Origin: Salipiger abyssi
GTDB lineage: Bacteria > Pseudomonadota > Alphaproteobacteria > Rhodobacterales > Rhodobacteraceae
Length of the DNA stretch: 64,000 nt
Direction: 5' to 3'
Assembly: GCF_001975705.1 (NCBI RefSeq)
Contig: NZ_CP015089.1
Location: forward strand, 67,421-131,420
The notes below the pieces were generated by a model. The model was not told where the DNA came from, ran no database searches, and saw only the letters and a list, made by a program, of their open reading frames with translations. The stretch's first letter is position 1, and each line of letters begins with the position of its first letter. The translations under genes were made by a program, and so were the position numbers. Of this stretch, positions 1-8,185 are shown piece after piece.

Positions 1-1978
1 CGGGGCTGACCAGCAGCGCCGGCCACTGGTCCTGCTCGGCAAAGCGCTGGATCTCGCGCCGTGCCTGCAACACGAATTCCTGCACCCGCTGCGGCGACAT
101 CACGAAATTCCGGTCGTCGCCATTGACCCGCAGCGCTTCGAGGAACTCCTTTTCCCAGGCGGGCGACATGGACAGCACGGAAATGAACCCGGTATCGTCG
201 ATCAGCGACTTGCAGATCTGGTTAGACAGCCGCCGCCGCACCAGTTCGGTGATCTGCACCACGTTCGAGGTGCTGCGCTTGGCCTCGGCGATGGATTCGA
301 CGATCAGCGGCAGGTTGCGGATGGAAACGCGCTCGGCCAGCAGGTTCTGCAGCACATGCTGGATCAGCACCAGCGGCGCGTTGCCCGGGATCTCGTTGGC
401 GAGCTTCTGATATTCGCGGTCCAGGCCCTCCACCAGATCCTGCGTGGCACCATAGGTCATCAGCTCGGGCAGGTGTTCCTTCACCACCTCGGTCAGGTGG
501 GTGATGATCACGCTTTCCGGATCGACCACGGTGAGCCCCATCGCCTCGGCGCGCGGCCCGTTCTCGGCATCGACCCAGAGCGCCTCCAACCCGAAGGTCG
601 GATCCTTGCCGCGCTCGCCCGGCAACCCGCAATCGCCGGGATTGACCACCATGAGCCCGGCGGGCCGCACCTCGCCCCGCGCCACCTCGACCCCCTGCAC
701 GATCAGCGCATAGCACTGCCCCGGCAGCATCGGCTCATCCTTGATCCGCACCGAGGGCAGTACGAAGCCGAACTCGCGAGCAAAGAGGTTGCGCAGGCTC
801 TTGATCTTGCCGGCCAGTGCCGCGTCGCTGCTGGAGATCAGCGGCACCAGCGCCTGCCCCAGCTCCAGCCGCAGGCTGTCGAGCTTCAGTGTGTCCTTGA
901 TATTGTCCTCGGGCGTCGCGGCCTCGGCCTTTTGCTTGGCCGCCTCGTCGCGCGCCGCCGAGACCCGCGCGGTGCGCGCCTGCTGCGCCACCACCACGCC
1001 GAGCGACACCATGAGCCCGGCGAGCAGCGTGAACACCACGCTGGGAAAGCCAGGCAGAAGCCCGATGCCGAAGAGCAGCACGGAGGCCATGAACAGTGCT
1101 TTCGGGAAGCGCGAGAGCTGGCCCAGAACCGCCTCGTTGGTCGCGCCTTCGGTGCCGCCCTTGGTGACGATCAGGCCCGCAGCCAGCGACACGATCAATG
1201 CCGGCACCTGCGTCACCAGCCCGTCGCCGATGGTCAGCGACGTGTAGAAATCCGCCGCCTCGGAAAGGCTCAGCCCGTGCTGCGCGACGCCGATCAGGAT
1301 GCCGCCCACCACGTTGATCAGCGTGATGATGATGCCGGCCACCGCGTCGCCGCGCACGAATTTCGCGGCACCGTCCATGGCGCCGAAGAAACTGCTCTCG
1401 TCCTCCAGCTCCTTGCGGCGGGACCGGGCCTGTTCCTCGTCGATGAGACCGGCGCCGAGATCGGCGTCGATGGCCATCTGCTTGCCGGGCATCGAGTCGA
1501 GCGAGAAGCGGGCGGAAACCTCGGCGATGCGGGTCGAACCCTTGGTGATCACCACGAAGTTGATCACCACCAGAATGGCGAAAACCACGATCCCGATGAT
1601 GAAATTGCCCGAAACGATGAAGCGCGAAAAGCCCTCGATCACCCCGCCAGCGGCGCTGGCGCCGGTATGGCCTTCGGACAGGATCAGCCGGGTCGAGGCC
1701 ACGTTGAGCGACAGGCGCATCATCGTCACGACCAGCAGCAGCGTGGGGAAGCTGTTGAACTCCAGCGGCTTCGGAATCCACAGCGCCACCATCAGGATCA
1801 GCACCGAGACCGAGAGCGACACCGCCAGCCCGAAATCGAGGATCACCGGCGGCAGCGGCACAAAGAGCACCGCGAGGATCAGGATCACCGCGACGGCAAA
1901 GCCGATATCCCGGTTACCCCGGCCCCGCGTCAGCCAGCCGGAGCCGGCGGCGTTGAGGATGGGATCTGACATCGCCAT
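1..1978 (-). CDS. flhA: Flagellar export gate protein FlhA (3' end cut by window)
   Basis: Core membrane component of the flagellar type III export gate, which passes rod, hook and filament subunits through the basal body. The frame is open from 1978 to the window edge and shows about 659 residues; FlhA is normally near 690-700, so only a short C-terminal piece is missing. The N-terminal third has several hydrophobic segments, including the FlhA-family region around PPVILDFGLAVSVSLSVLIL and the LSLNVASTRLIL stretch; the rest is the hydrophilic cytoplasmic domain. The start at 1978 overlaps the stop of the upstream transglycosylase by one base (TGATG), suggesting translational coupling; a second in-frame ATG lies at 1972. 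It is last in the flgB-flgC-fliE-fliQ-transglycosylase series, and fliR/flhB probably follow outside the window. Confidence 0.95.
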   Translation of the reverse strand, partial: MAMSDPILNAAGSGWLTRGRGNRDIGFAVAVILILAVLFVPLPPVILDFGLAVSLSVSVLILMVALWIPKPLEFNSFPTLLLVVTMMRLSLNVASTRLILSEGHTGASAAGGVIEGFSRFIVSGNFIIGIVVFAILVVINFVVITKGSTRIAEVSARFSLDSMPGKQMAIDADLGAGLIDEEQARSRRKELEDESSFFGAMDGAAKFVRGDAVAGIIITLINVVGGILIGVAQHGLSLSEAADFYTSLTIGDGLVTQVPALIVSLAAGLIVTKGGTEGATNEAVLGQLSRFPKALFMASVLLFGIGLLPGFPSVVFTLLAGLMVSLGVVVAQQARTARVSAARDEAAKQKAEAATPEDNIKDTLKLDSLRLELGQALVPLISSSDAALAGKIKSLRNLFAREFGFVLPSVRIKDEPMLPGQCYALIVQGVEVARGEVRPAGLMVVNPGDCGLPGERGKDPTFGLEALWVDAENGPRAEAMGLTVVDPESVIITHLTEVVKEHLPELMTYGATQDLVEGLDREYQKLANEIPGNAPLVLIQHVLQNLLAERVSIRNLPLIVESIAEAKRSTSNVVQITELVRRRLSNQICKSLIDDTGFISVLSMSPAWEKEFLEALRVNGDDRNFVMSPQRVQEFVLQARREIQRFAEQDQWPALLVSP

Positions 1979-2781
1979 CAGAACATCTTCCGGAATGCGG
2001 GCAGCACCGGCTCCATGACGCCGCGCCCGAAGAGACTGCGCGCGCCCTCGGCGGCGGCGCCGGAGCGCTGCGTGAGATCGGAGGTCCAGAAATGCCCCGC
2101 CGGCAGCGGTGCTGCGGCGGCGGTCACAACGCCCCCTGCCCCGACCCCGCGAGAGGCTAGCGCACGAAAGATGTCGAGCCGTTCATTGGCGATATCGACA
2201 TTCTGCTTGAGCCGCGAGAGGTAGGCGTCCTTGTATTGCTCGGTGGCCGAATGATACCGCCCCGCCGCCTCGATCCAGTCACCGGTCTGGCCGTAAAGGC
2301 TCACCAGCAGCCGCGCCGCGTAGTCGACATTGCGCGCCGGGTCGAGCCCCTCCTCGACCGAGGCAAAGGCATCCGGGTGCCAGCGCAGATTGACCTGCAT
2401 GCATCCGACGTCGATGGACTCGACCCCCTGCCCCTGACGCGCGCGCACCCAGCTTGCCGTGGTGCCGGGGCTGGAAAAAAACCGCCCGTCGCCATCGGCA
2501 TTTGCGACCCAGGGCCAGATCGTCAGCTCGCCCTCATGCATCAGCCCGGCCTCCTGCAAGCCGATGCCGAGCAGCAGATTGCCGGGGATCTGGTGGCGCA
2601 GCTGCGCGCGCAGGATCTCCTGAATGCAGACCCCGGCGGGATCGACGGCGGCGCCGGGACGCGCGGCGGCCTCAGCCCGGGCACTGGGACGATAGAAATT
2701 GCTCCAGTCGGCAAAGGCCCCCTGCCCCGCCGCGAACACGGCAACCAGCACCGTCAGCATCCCCGCAAGCCAGCGCATCAC
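1978..2781 (-). CDS. Flagellar-cluster lytic transglycosylase (SLT domain)
   Basis: Predicted periplasmic peptidoglycan lytic transglycosylase, 267 aa. Residues 1-24 form a signal peptide ending in a GAFA-D cleavage-like motif. The SLT fold shows in GIGLQEAG (Glu77 as candidate catalytic acid) and the family motif GCMQVNLRWHP at about 126-136, followed by a YGQTGDW/AAGRYHSAT stretch typical of the family. It sits between fliQ and flhA, overlapping flhA by one base and fliQ by a few bases, so it is probably co-translated with the export apparatus. The likely role is opening the cell wall for rod passage, as with SltF in Rhodobacter; the exact ortholog is not established, so no symbol is given. 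Confidence 0.88.
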   Translation of the reverse strand: MMRWLAGMLTVLVAVFAAGQGAFADWSNFYRPSARAEAAARPGAAVDPAGVCIQEILRAQLRHQIPGNLLLGIGLQEAGLMHEGELTIWPWVANADGDGRFFSSPGTTASWVRARQGQGVESIDVGCMQVNLRWHPDAFASVEEGLDPARNVDYAARLLVSLYGQTGDWIEAAGRYHSATEQYKDAYLSRLKQNVDIANERLDIFRALASRGVGAGGVVTAAAAPLPAGHFWTSDLTQRSGAAAEGARSLFGRGVMEPVLPAFRKMF

Positions 2782-3047
2782 GAGCCCCCGCTGACGATAA
2801 GATCGAAGGCACGATCAGAGAGCGTCTTGACCATGGAGTACATGAAGGGCGTGAAGACCAGCAGCCCGAGAAAAATCGCGACGATCTTGGGCACGAAGGT
2901 GAGCGTCATCTCCTGAATCTGCGTCAGCGCCTGAAAGAACGCGATGAGCAGACCTACGACCAGGGCAATCGCCATGATCGGCCCCGCCGCGTAAAGCACG
3001 GTGAGGAAGGCGTCGGAGAGTATCCTATGGGTGTCGCTCTCGGTCAC
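2778..3047 (-). CDS. fliQ: Flagellar export protein FliQ
   Basis: Small export-gate subunit of 89 aa, the standard FliQ length, with two hydrophobic hairpin segments (AGPIMAIALVVGLLIAFFQA and a second around KIVAIFLGLLVFTPFMY) joined by the conserved TQIQEMTLTFVPK region. The frame is open further upstream, but the start chosen is GTG at 3047, which gives the canonical N-terminus with LSDAFLTVLYAAGP. It follows fliE closely (about 28 nt) and overlaps the transglycosylase gene by 4 nt. Confidence 0.93.
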   Translation of the reverse strand: MTESDTHRILSDAFLTVLYAAGPIMAIALVVGLLIAFFQALTQIQEMTLTFVPKIVAIFLGLLVFTPFMYSMVKTLSDRAFDLIVSGGS

Positions 3048-3075
3048 AGTGCCCCCTGCCCGATCAGACCGCTGC

Positions 3076-3402
3076 TCAGACCGGCATACGGATGATTTCC
3101 TGATAGGCCTCGACCAGCTTGTCACGCACCGAGACGGCGGTGCGCACGGTCGAATCCAGCTCCAGCGTGGCCTCGACCACCGCCTGGGTGTCGGCCTGCC
3201 CCTGCAATCCGGTCTGTGCCACCGCCTCGGCGTGGCGCACGGTCTGCACCGCATCACGACCGGCCTCGGCCAGCATGTCGGAAAAGCTGGGCTTGTCGGC
3301 CGCAGGCGCCGCGACGGCGCCCGGTTCGGCCGCCATGTCGCGCGAGGCCCGATAGGCCCCCGAGGCGGCGTTGATCGAAAGGAGAGAAGAGGCATCAGCC
3401 AT
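3076..3402 (-). CDS. fliE: Flagellar hook-basal body protein FliE
   Basis: FliE joins the MS ring to the rod and is the first rod-type substrate exported. The 108-aa product has the family C-terminal pattern: repeated polar helices with VRHAEAVAQTGLQGQAD followed by VVEATLELDSTVRTAVSVRDKLVEAYQEIIRMPV at the extreme C-terminus. No signal peptide is seen, as expected for a type III substrate. It lies 11 nt after flgC and precedes fliQ in the same transcript. Confidence 0.94.
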   Translation of the reverse strand: MADASSLLSINAASGAYRASRDMAAEPGAVAAPAADKPSFSDMLAEAGRDAVQTVRHAEAVAQTGLQGQADTQAVVEATLELDSTVRTAVSVRDKLVEAYQEIIRMPV

Positions 3403-3413
3403 GACGGGTTACC

Positions 3414-3824
3414 TTATTTCAGCAAATCGAGAAGCTGCGAGCGCATGTTGCGCCCGGTTTCGAACATATTGAGATTGGCCTGATAGCTGCGCGAGGCTTC
3501 GCGCATATTGCTCATCTCGAGGATGGTCTTGACGTTGGACACCTTGATGAACCCGTCCTGATCCGCCGCTGGATGGGCGGGATCGTAGCGCAGTTCGAAA
3601 TCGGTATCGTCGCGGCGAATGCCCGAGACCTCGACCATGGAGTTGCCGCTCTCGCGGTCGACCATTTCCTCGAAGGAGATGATCTTGCGACGATAGGGCT
3701 CCTCGCCCGGGCTGGTGCCGGTGGAATTGGCATTGGCGACGTTTTCCGAGACGACCTTGAGCCGTTCGCCCTGCGCCCGCATGCCGCTCGCGGCGATGGC
3801 GCTGATGGATTTCAGCGAGTCCAT
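3414..3824 (-). CDS. flgC: Flagellar basal-body rod protein FlgC
   Basis: Proximal rod subunit of 136 aa. The N-terminus carries the rod-protein signature (AIAASGMRAQGERLKVVSENVANANS, residues about 10-35) and the C-terminus the matching helix (MSNMREASRSYQANLNMFETGRNMRSQLLDLLK) that packs against it. It starts 10 nt after flgB and is part of the flgB-flgC-fliE unit. Confidence 0.95.
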   Translation of the reverse strand: MDSLKSISAIAASGMRAQGERLKVVSENVANANSTGTSPGEEPYRRKIISFEEMVDRESGNSMVEVSGIRRDDTDFELRYDPAHPAADQDGFIKVSNVKTILEMSNMREASRSYQANLNMFETGRNMRSQLLDLLK

Positions 3825-3834
3825 GATGTCCCCC

Positions 3835-4239
3835 TTAACGAATGCCGGTGACGGCGATGGTCAGCAGCGTGTGACCCTTGCGGTAGAGCTCTGCCGCCAG
3901 CCGGTAATTGCCGGCCACCTCGGCGGCCTTGATGGTCTGCTGTTCGAGCGCCACGGTGTTGCCGTCGAGGCTGCCCTCCCAGGCGCTCTCGTCGGTGGTC
4001 ACCCGCACGCCGTCCGGCGCGCCGCCCACGCTCTGGATATGCTTGGCGTTGGTCACATTCAGCCCGCGCACCGTGCGCGCGCCGTCGGTCATGCTTTCGA
4101 AAGAGCTGATCTCCTTCGCCTTGTACTCCGGCGTATCCGCATTCGCGATATTCTCGGAGATCACCGACTGCCGCGCGCCCAGCCACTTCATGCGCTGAGA
4201 GGCGAGCTGAAAAAACGACATACCCGCAAGCTTCATCAC
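3835..4239 (-). CDS. flgB: Flagellar basal-body rod protein FlgB
   Basis: Proximal rod subunit of 134 aa, first gene of the minus-strand rod/export operon. It has the rod motif SVISENIANADTPEYKAKEIS near residues 26-46 and a C-terminal NYRLAAELYRKGHTLLTIAV helix. The start at 4239 lies 64 bp from the oppositely oriented fliI start, so both promoters must sit in that short gap. An in-frame alternative start is the second codon. Confidence 0.95.
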   Translation of the reverse strand: MMKLAGMSFFQLASQRMKWLGARQSVISENIANADTPEYKAKEISSFESMTDGARTVRGLNVTNAKHIQSVGGAPDGVRVTTDESAWEGSLDGNTVALEQQTIKAAEVAGNYRLAAELYRKGHTLLTIAVTGIR

Positions 4240-4303
4240 CAGTTCCCTTTTGCTTGAAACAAGGATAGCATGAATAAATCCGCGTTAGCAATGGATAGAG
4301 ACC

Positions 4304-5641
4304 ATGCACACAGCCTTTTCAGAGCTTTCAAGCCTTACAAGGACCATTGAAAGGGCAAGTATAACCGGTCAGGTGACCTCTGCGCTGGGGCTGGTGCTCA
4401 CCGTCTCCGGTCTGGAGCGCGCGATGGGAATCGGGTCGCATTGCGTGGTGCAGGGCAGCGGCGGGCCGGTACTGGCCGAGGTTGTGGGGGTCGATGCGCA
4501 GGGCACGCGGCTCCTGCCTTTCGGCAGCTGGGACGGCGTGCGCGCCGGCGATCCGGTCGCGGTCAGCCACAGCGCCGCCGAGATCCGACCCGACGACGCC
4601 TGGATCGGCCGGGTGCTCGATGCGATCGGGCGCCCGCTCGACGGTAAGGGGCGGCTGCCCGAGGGCGCCGAACCGCGCACCATCCGCGCGGCCCCTCCCC
4701 CGGCCTTTCAGCGCCGCCGCGTCGGGCCCCGGCTGGCGACCCGGCTCAAGGTCATGGATGCCTTCACCCCGCTGTGCCGGGGTCAGCGCATGGGGGTCTT
4801 TGCCGGCTCGGGCGTCGGCAAGTCGACCATGATGGCAATGCTGGCGCGCAATGCGCAGGCGGATGTGATCGTGGTCGGGCTGGTCGGCGAGCGCGGCCGC
4901 GAGGTTCAGGATTTCCTTCAGGACGATCTTGGCGAAGAGGGTCTGGCGCGCGCGGTCGTCGTGGTCTCGACCGGGGACGAGCCGCCGCTGATGCGCCGGC
5001 AGGCCGCCTGGACCGCCACCGCCGTGGCCGAGCATTTCCGCGATCAGGGCAAACAGGTTCTGCTGCTGCTCGACAGCGTGACCCGCTTTGCCATGGCGCA
5101 GCGCGAGATCGGCCTGGCGGGAGGCGAGCCACCGACCTCCAAGGGCTACCCGCCCACCACCTTTGCCGAGCTGCCGAGGATGATGGAACGCGCCGGCCCC
5201 GGGTCGGGCGAGGCCGGCGACATCACCGCGCTTTATACGGTGCTGATGGATGGCGACGATATGGAGGATCCGATTGCCGACGCGGTGCGCGGCATTCTCG
5301 ACGGCCATATCGTGCTCGATCGCAAGATCGCCGAGCAGGGCCGGTTCCCGGCGGTGAACCTGCTGCGCTCGATCTCGCGGATGCTCCCGGACTGTCACAG
5401 CGAAGAGGAATACGCGCTGTTCAAGACCGCGCGCCGGGCGGCAGCGCGCTACGCGGATATGGAAGAGCTGATCCGGATCGGCGCCTATCGTCAGGGCAGC
5501 GATGCCGAGGTCGATTCGGCGATCCGGCTGGCCGAACCGCTGGACGCGCTGCTGTCGCAGGGCAAGCGCGAGGCGATGGAACCGGGCGAGACGTTTGAGC
5601 AGCTCAGACAGTGCCTCGCCGGCGCGGGCCTCGCGACATAG
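4304..5641 (+). CDS. fliI: Flagellum-specific ATPase FliI
   Basis: Hexameric export ATPase that unloads chaperone-substrate complexes at the export gate; 445 aa, normal length. Walker A is AGSGVGKST at residues 167-175, Walker B is QVLLLLDSVTRFA, and the F1-beta/FliI signature GEPPTSKGYPPTTFAELPRMMERAG follows. FliH, its regulator, is encoded 51 kb away at 56.6 kb. Divergent from flgB; the replication module starts directly downstream. Confidence 0.96.
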   Translation: MHTAFSELSSLTRTIERASITGQVTSALGLVLTVSGLERAMGIGSHCVVQGSGGPVLAEVVGVDAQGTRLLPFGSWDGVRAGDPVAVSHSAAEIRPDDAWIGRVLDAIGRPLDGKGRLPEGAEPRTIRAAPPPAFQRRRVGPRLATRLKVMDAFTPLCRGQRMGVFAGSGVGKSTMMAMLARNAQADVIVVGLVGERGREVQDFLQDDLGEEGLARAVVVVSTGDEPPLMRRQAAWTATAVAEHFRDQGKQVLLLLDSVTRFAMAQREIGLAGGEPPTSKGYPPTTFAELPRMMERAGPGSGEAGDITALYTVLMDGDDMEDPIADAVRGILDGHIVLDRKIAEQGRFPAVNLLRSISRMLPDCHSEEEYALFKTARRAAARYADMEELIRIGAYRQGSDAEVDSAIRLAEPLDALLSQGKREAMEPGETFEQLRQCLAGAGLAT

Positions 5642-5689
5642 CCCACCTGACGCAGCCTGCCCTTTCCCCTATCGCAGACGGCGCGCGAC

Positions 5690-5705
5690 GTTTACAGTTG
5701 TAAAC
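5690..5705. promoter_or_regulatory. parS-like partition site 1 (upstream of repA)
   Basis: GTTTACAGTTGTAAAC: 7-bp arms GTTTACA/TGTAAAC around GT. It resembles the repABC parS pattern GTTNNCNGCNGNNAAC with one departure (T for C at position 9). Two near-identical copies occur inside and at the end of repB, which supports a RepB (ParB) binding role. Confidence 0.8.
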
Positions 5706-5726
5706 AGCCCTCGGCAGCCTTGGCGC

Positions 5727-5760
5727 ATATAGTCTCGAACCGCCGCATTAGACACTATAT
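5727..5760. promoter_or_regulatory. Inverted repeat in the repA leader, candidate RepA operator
   Basis: ATATAGT (5727-5733) and ACTATAT (5754-5760) are perfect 7-bp inverted arms separated by 20 bp, about 90 bp before the repA start. A TTGACT hexamer at 5772-5777 could be a -35 element, though no convincing -10 follows. repA operons are commonly autorepressed by RepA at such dyads; this assignment is inferred. Confidence 0.45.
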
Positions 5761-5851
5761 CCGCGAAAATCCTTGACTTAGAGGGGTGAATCACGGCCTT
5801 TGATCTCAAGTGGCGTGAAAAAGGCCACATTTCTGGATTTGGGGCAACCAC

Positions 5852-7036
5852 ATGATTCCTGTGACACCACTGGCGACCGAGCGGCCCTCGGCTCTCGCGA
5901 CCGAAATTTCGGAGCGTCTGAACGCCGCGATCCGCGAGCATCTGCTCTCGGCCTTCGCCCCGGACAACACCAAAACGCTGCGTCATTTCTCCGCCCCCGA
6001 GGCGGCAGAGCTGCTGGGTGTTTCGGGCCAGTTCATGCGCAAGGTTCATGCCGAAGGCACCATCCCCGAGCCCGCCGATATCCGCGGCGGGCGGCGCTAC
6101 TACTCCGCCCAGGAGCTTTGGGACGCCCGCGAAATCCTCGAACAATCCTCGCGCAAAAAGGGCCGCTACGTGCCCCGCCGCAGCGGCGATGAAAAGCTCC
6201 AGGTCTGGCAGCTGATGAACTTCAAGGGCGGCAGCAGCAAGAGCACGACGAGCATCCATCTCGCGCATTATTTTGCCCTGCGCGGCTACCGGGTTCTGGT
6301 CGTCGATCTCGATCCGCAGGGCTCGCTGACCTCGATGTGCGGCATCAGCCCCGAGATCGAATTCGACGGGCTCACCGTTTACGACGCGATCCGTTATGAC
6401 AATCCGGTCGACATGGCCGATGTCGTGGTGCCCACCTATTTCCCCGGCCTGTCGATTGCGCCCTCGCGCCTGTTGCTCTCGGAATTCGAGACGGAATCGG
6501 CGGTGCATTCCAACCCCGATCAGCCGTTCTTTACCCGCATCCGCAACGCGCTGGCGCAGGTCGAGGGTGATTTCGATCTTGTGCTCATGGACAGCCCGCC
6601 GCAGCTCGGCTTTCTGACCATCGCCGGCATGGCCGCCGCCAGCTCGCTGGTCGTGCCGCTGACGCCGTCGATGCTGGATGTCTCCTCCACCGCACAGTTT
6701 CTGGAACTCGCGGGCGCCTATATGGGCGTGATCGAGGATGCCGGCGCGACGCTGCAATACGATCACTTCAAGTTTCTCATCACCCGCGACGAGCCGACCG
6801 ACGTGCCCTCACAACAGCTCACATCCTTCATGCGGGCGCTGTTTCAGGATCGGGTGATCTCGGCAACCGCGCTCAAGAGCACCGCGATCAGCGATGCCAC
6901 GATGCTGAAACAGTCGATCTACGAGGTTGTCCGATCGGAGATGACACGCGCGACCTACGATCGCGCAAAAAGTTCCATGGATGCGGTCGGCCATGAGGTC
7001 GAGACGATGATCCACCAGGCCTGGGGGCGTAAATAA
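5852..7036 (+). CDS. repA: Plasmid partitioning protein RepA (ParA-type ATPase)
   Basis: ParA-family ATPase of repABC replicons, 394 aa; drives segregation and represses the repABC promoter. An N-terminal DNA-binding part (about 40-100, FSAPEAAELLGVSGQFMRKV helix-turn-helix-like) precedes the ATPase domain, whose deviant Walker A is KGGSSKST at residues 125-132, with VVDLDPQGS and LMDSPPQLG as Walker A'/B motifs. The stop codon overlaps the repB ATG by one base (TAATG), the usual coupled arrangement. The leader holds a parS-like site and another dyad. Confidence 0.95.
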   Translation: MIPVTPLATERPSALATEISERLNAAIREHLLSAFAPDNTKTLRHFSAPEAAELLGVSGQFMRKVHAEGTIPEPADIRGGRRYYSAQELWDAREILEQSSRKKGRYVPRRSGDEKLQVWQLMNFKGGSSKSTTSIHLAHYFALRGYRVLVVDLDPQGSLTSMCGISPEIEFDGLTVYDAIRYDNPVDMADVVVPTYFPGLSIAPSRLLLSEFETESAVHSNPDQPFFTRIRNALAQVEGDFDLVLMDSPPQLGFLTIAGMAAASSLVVPLTPSMLDVSSTAQFLELAGAYMGVIEDAGATLQYDHFKFLITRDEPTDVPSQQLTSFMRALFQDRVISATALKSTAISDATMLKQSIYEVVRSEMTRATYDRAKSSMDAVGHEVETMIHQAWGRK

Positions 7037-8004
7037 TGGCCAGAAAATCGCTCAAGGACATGTCCGGCATCGCCAACACCATCGCCCGCTCGGGCGGCAA
7101 CGCGCCGGAAAAGACCCCCCGCACCAGCGCCCCTGCCCTCGGTGCGCTTCAGGGCTCGCTCGCCGCGATCCGCGAGATTGACCCCGCACTCATCGACGAT
7201 TGGGGTCCGGCGGACCGGCTCGAGGAGTTTACAGCTGTAAACCCCGACGAGGATGACGACAGTTTCGAGGCGCTCAAAACCAGCATCGAGGAGGGCGGGC
7301 AGCATGTCCCGATCCTCGTGCGCCGCGCCAAAACCGAGGGGCGCTATGAGGCGATCTATGGACGGCGGCGGCTGAAAGCCTGCCGCGAGCTTGGCATCAA
7401 GGTGCGCGCCAATGTTCAGGATGTCGACGATGCGACGGCGCTGCTGGCCAAGGGGCTGGAAAACGCCGCGCGGCGCAACCTTTCCTTCTATGAAAAGGCG
7501 CGCTTTGCCGAGGCGATTCAGGCTGCGGGCCATGACGGTGCGACCGCGCGGCAGGTACTCAACCTGTCCGCCTCGGGCCTTTCCCATCTGAGCAAGGTCA
7601 CGCAGAACGTGCCCGCAAAGGTCGGCGACCAGCTTGGGGCCGCGCCGCGATCCGGGCGCCCGAAATGGACCGCGCTTGCCGAGCTCTTCGCCACTGGCAA
7701 GCTTACGGAGCGGGCGGCGCTCGATCTGCTTAAAAAGATGCCGCCGGAGCTGAGCTCTGACGAGCGTCTGGAAACCCTGCTGAAAGAGGCGGCAAAGCGC
7801 GGTGCCCGGCAGGGCGGCACAGCCACCGAAATCACGCCCGTCGACGGCGTGACAATCAAATCCAGCCGGAGCTCGCTCTCGCTGTCCGTGAAAAAAACAG
7901 GCGAAAACGCCGCCTTCGCGGATTGGCTCGACGAGAACCTGGCGGAGATCATCAAGGAATCCTACGCGGCGTTTACAGATGTAAACGCCAAGGATGACAG
8001 CTGA
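7036..8004 (+). CDS. repB: Plasmid partitioning protein RepB (ParB-type)
   Basis: Centromere-binding protein, 322 aa. The ParB N-terminal nuclease-like domain is visible at about 65-160 (LKTSIEEGGQHVPILVRR and RYEAIYGRRRLKACRELGIKV), followed by an HTH region with ARQVLNLSASGLSHLSKV. The gene contains one parS-like palindrome (7230) and ends over another (7972). It overlaps repA by one base; the 181-nt gap to repC holds the counter-transcribed RNA. Confidence 0.94.
   Translation: MARKSLKDMSGIANTIARSGGNAPEKTPRTSAPALGALQGSLAAIREIDPALIDDWGPADRLEEFTAVNPDEDDDSFEALKTSIEEGGQHVPILVRRAKTEGRYEAIYGRRRLKACRELGIKVRANVQDVDDATALLAKGLENAARRNLSFYEKARFAEAIQAAGHDGATARQVLNLSASGLSHLSKVTQNVPAKVGDQLGAAPRSGRPKWTALAELFATGKLTERAALDLLKKMPPELSSDERLETLLKEAAKRGARQGGTATEITPVDGVTIKSSRSSLSLSVKKTGENAAFADWLDENLAEIIKESYAAFTDVNAKDDS
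7230..7245. promoter_or_regulatory. parS-like partition site 2 (inside repB)
   Basis: GTTTACAGCTGTAAAC, a perfect 16-bp palindrome matching the repABC parS consensus GTTNNCNGCNGNNAAC at every fixed position. It lies within the repB reading frame, encoding part of FTAVNP. Confidence 0.85.
7971..7986. promoter_or_regulatory. parS-like partition site 3 (end of repB)
   Basis: GTTTACAGATGTAAAC with the same 7-bp arms as the other two sites, in the last codons of repB. It differs from the strict consensus only at the central position. Confidence 0.78.
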
Positions 8005-8035
8005 ACCTGAGGACGAGCAGAAAGGAGGAAGGCGA

Positions 8036-8101
8036 ACAAAGAAAACCCCCGAAACCGGAGTTTCGAGGGCTGCTGCGCAAAGCGCAATTCTTAGATTAGA
8101 C
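8036..8101 (-). ncRNA. repABC counter-transcribed incompatibility RNA (ctRNA)
   Basis: The repB-repC gap holds a minus-strand transcription unit. Promoter: -35 TTGTAT (complement of 8131-8136) and -10 TAGATT (complement of 8108-8113), spaced exactly 17 bp. Terminator: arms 8046-8055 and 8060-8069, which pair fully when G-U is allowed, around a 4-nt loop, followed by a U-rich run (complement of 8036-8045). The predicted RNA is about 60-65 nt, the usual ctRNA size in this family, where it base-pairs with the repC leader and represses RepC synthesis. Ends are approximate. Confidence 0.8.
8046..8069 (-). terminator. Intrinsic terminator of the ctRNA
   Basis: Read on the minus strand this is a 10-bp stem (one G-U pair) with a 4-nt loop, followed by UUUUCUUUGUU. 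The polarity of the U-run shows it terminates minus-strand transcription. Confidence 0.75.
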
Positions 8102-8107
8102 ACCTAG

Positions 8108-8136
8108 AATCTAGCAGCCAGCGAATCGCCATACAA
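8108..8136 (-). promoter_or_regulatory. ctRNA promoter
   Basis: Sigma70-type hexamers TTGTAT and TAGATT on the minus strand with a 17-bp spacer. Transcription would start near 8101 and run towards repB. Confidence 0.65.
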
Positions 8137-8143
8137 GAGAAAA

Positions 8144-8155
8144 CGCTCCTGAGCG
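8144..8155 (+). promoter_or_regulatory. repC leader hairpin
   Basis: CGCTC-CT-GAGCG dyad about 30 nt upstream of the repC ATG. In repABC leaders a hairpin of this type can sequester the translation start when the ctRNA binds upstream; that role is inferred. Confidence 0.45.
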
Positions 8156-8185
8156 AACGGGATTTCTTTGTCTGCTGGCAAATAA

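Noticed and set aside
356..1969. 537-codon plus-strand open frame
   Set aside because: Antisense to flhA; rich in His/Arg/Gln/Gly as expected for the opposite strand of GC-rich coding DNA, with no family sequence.
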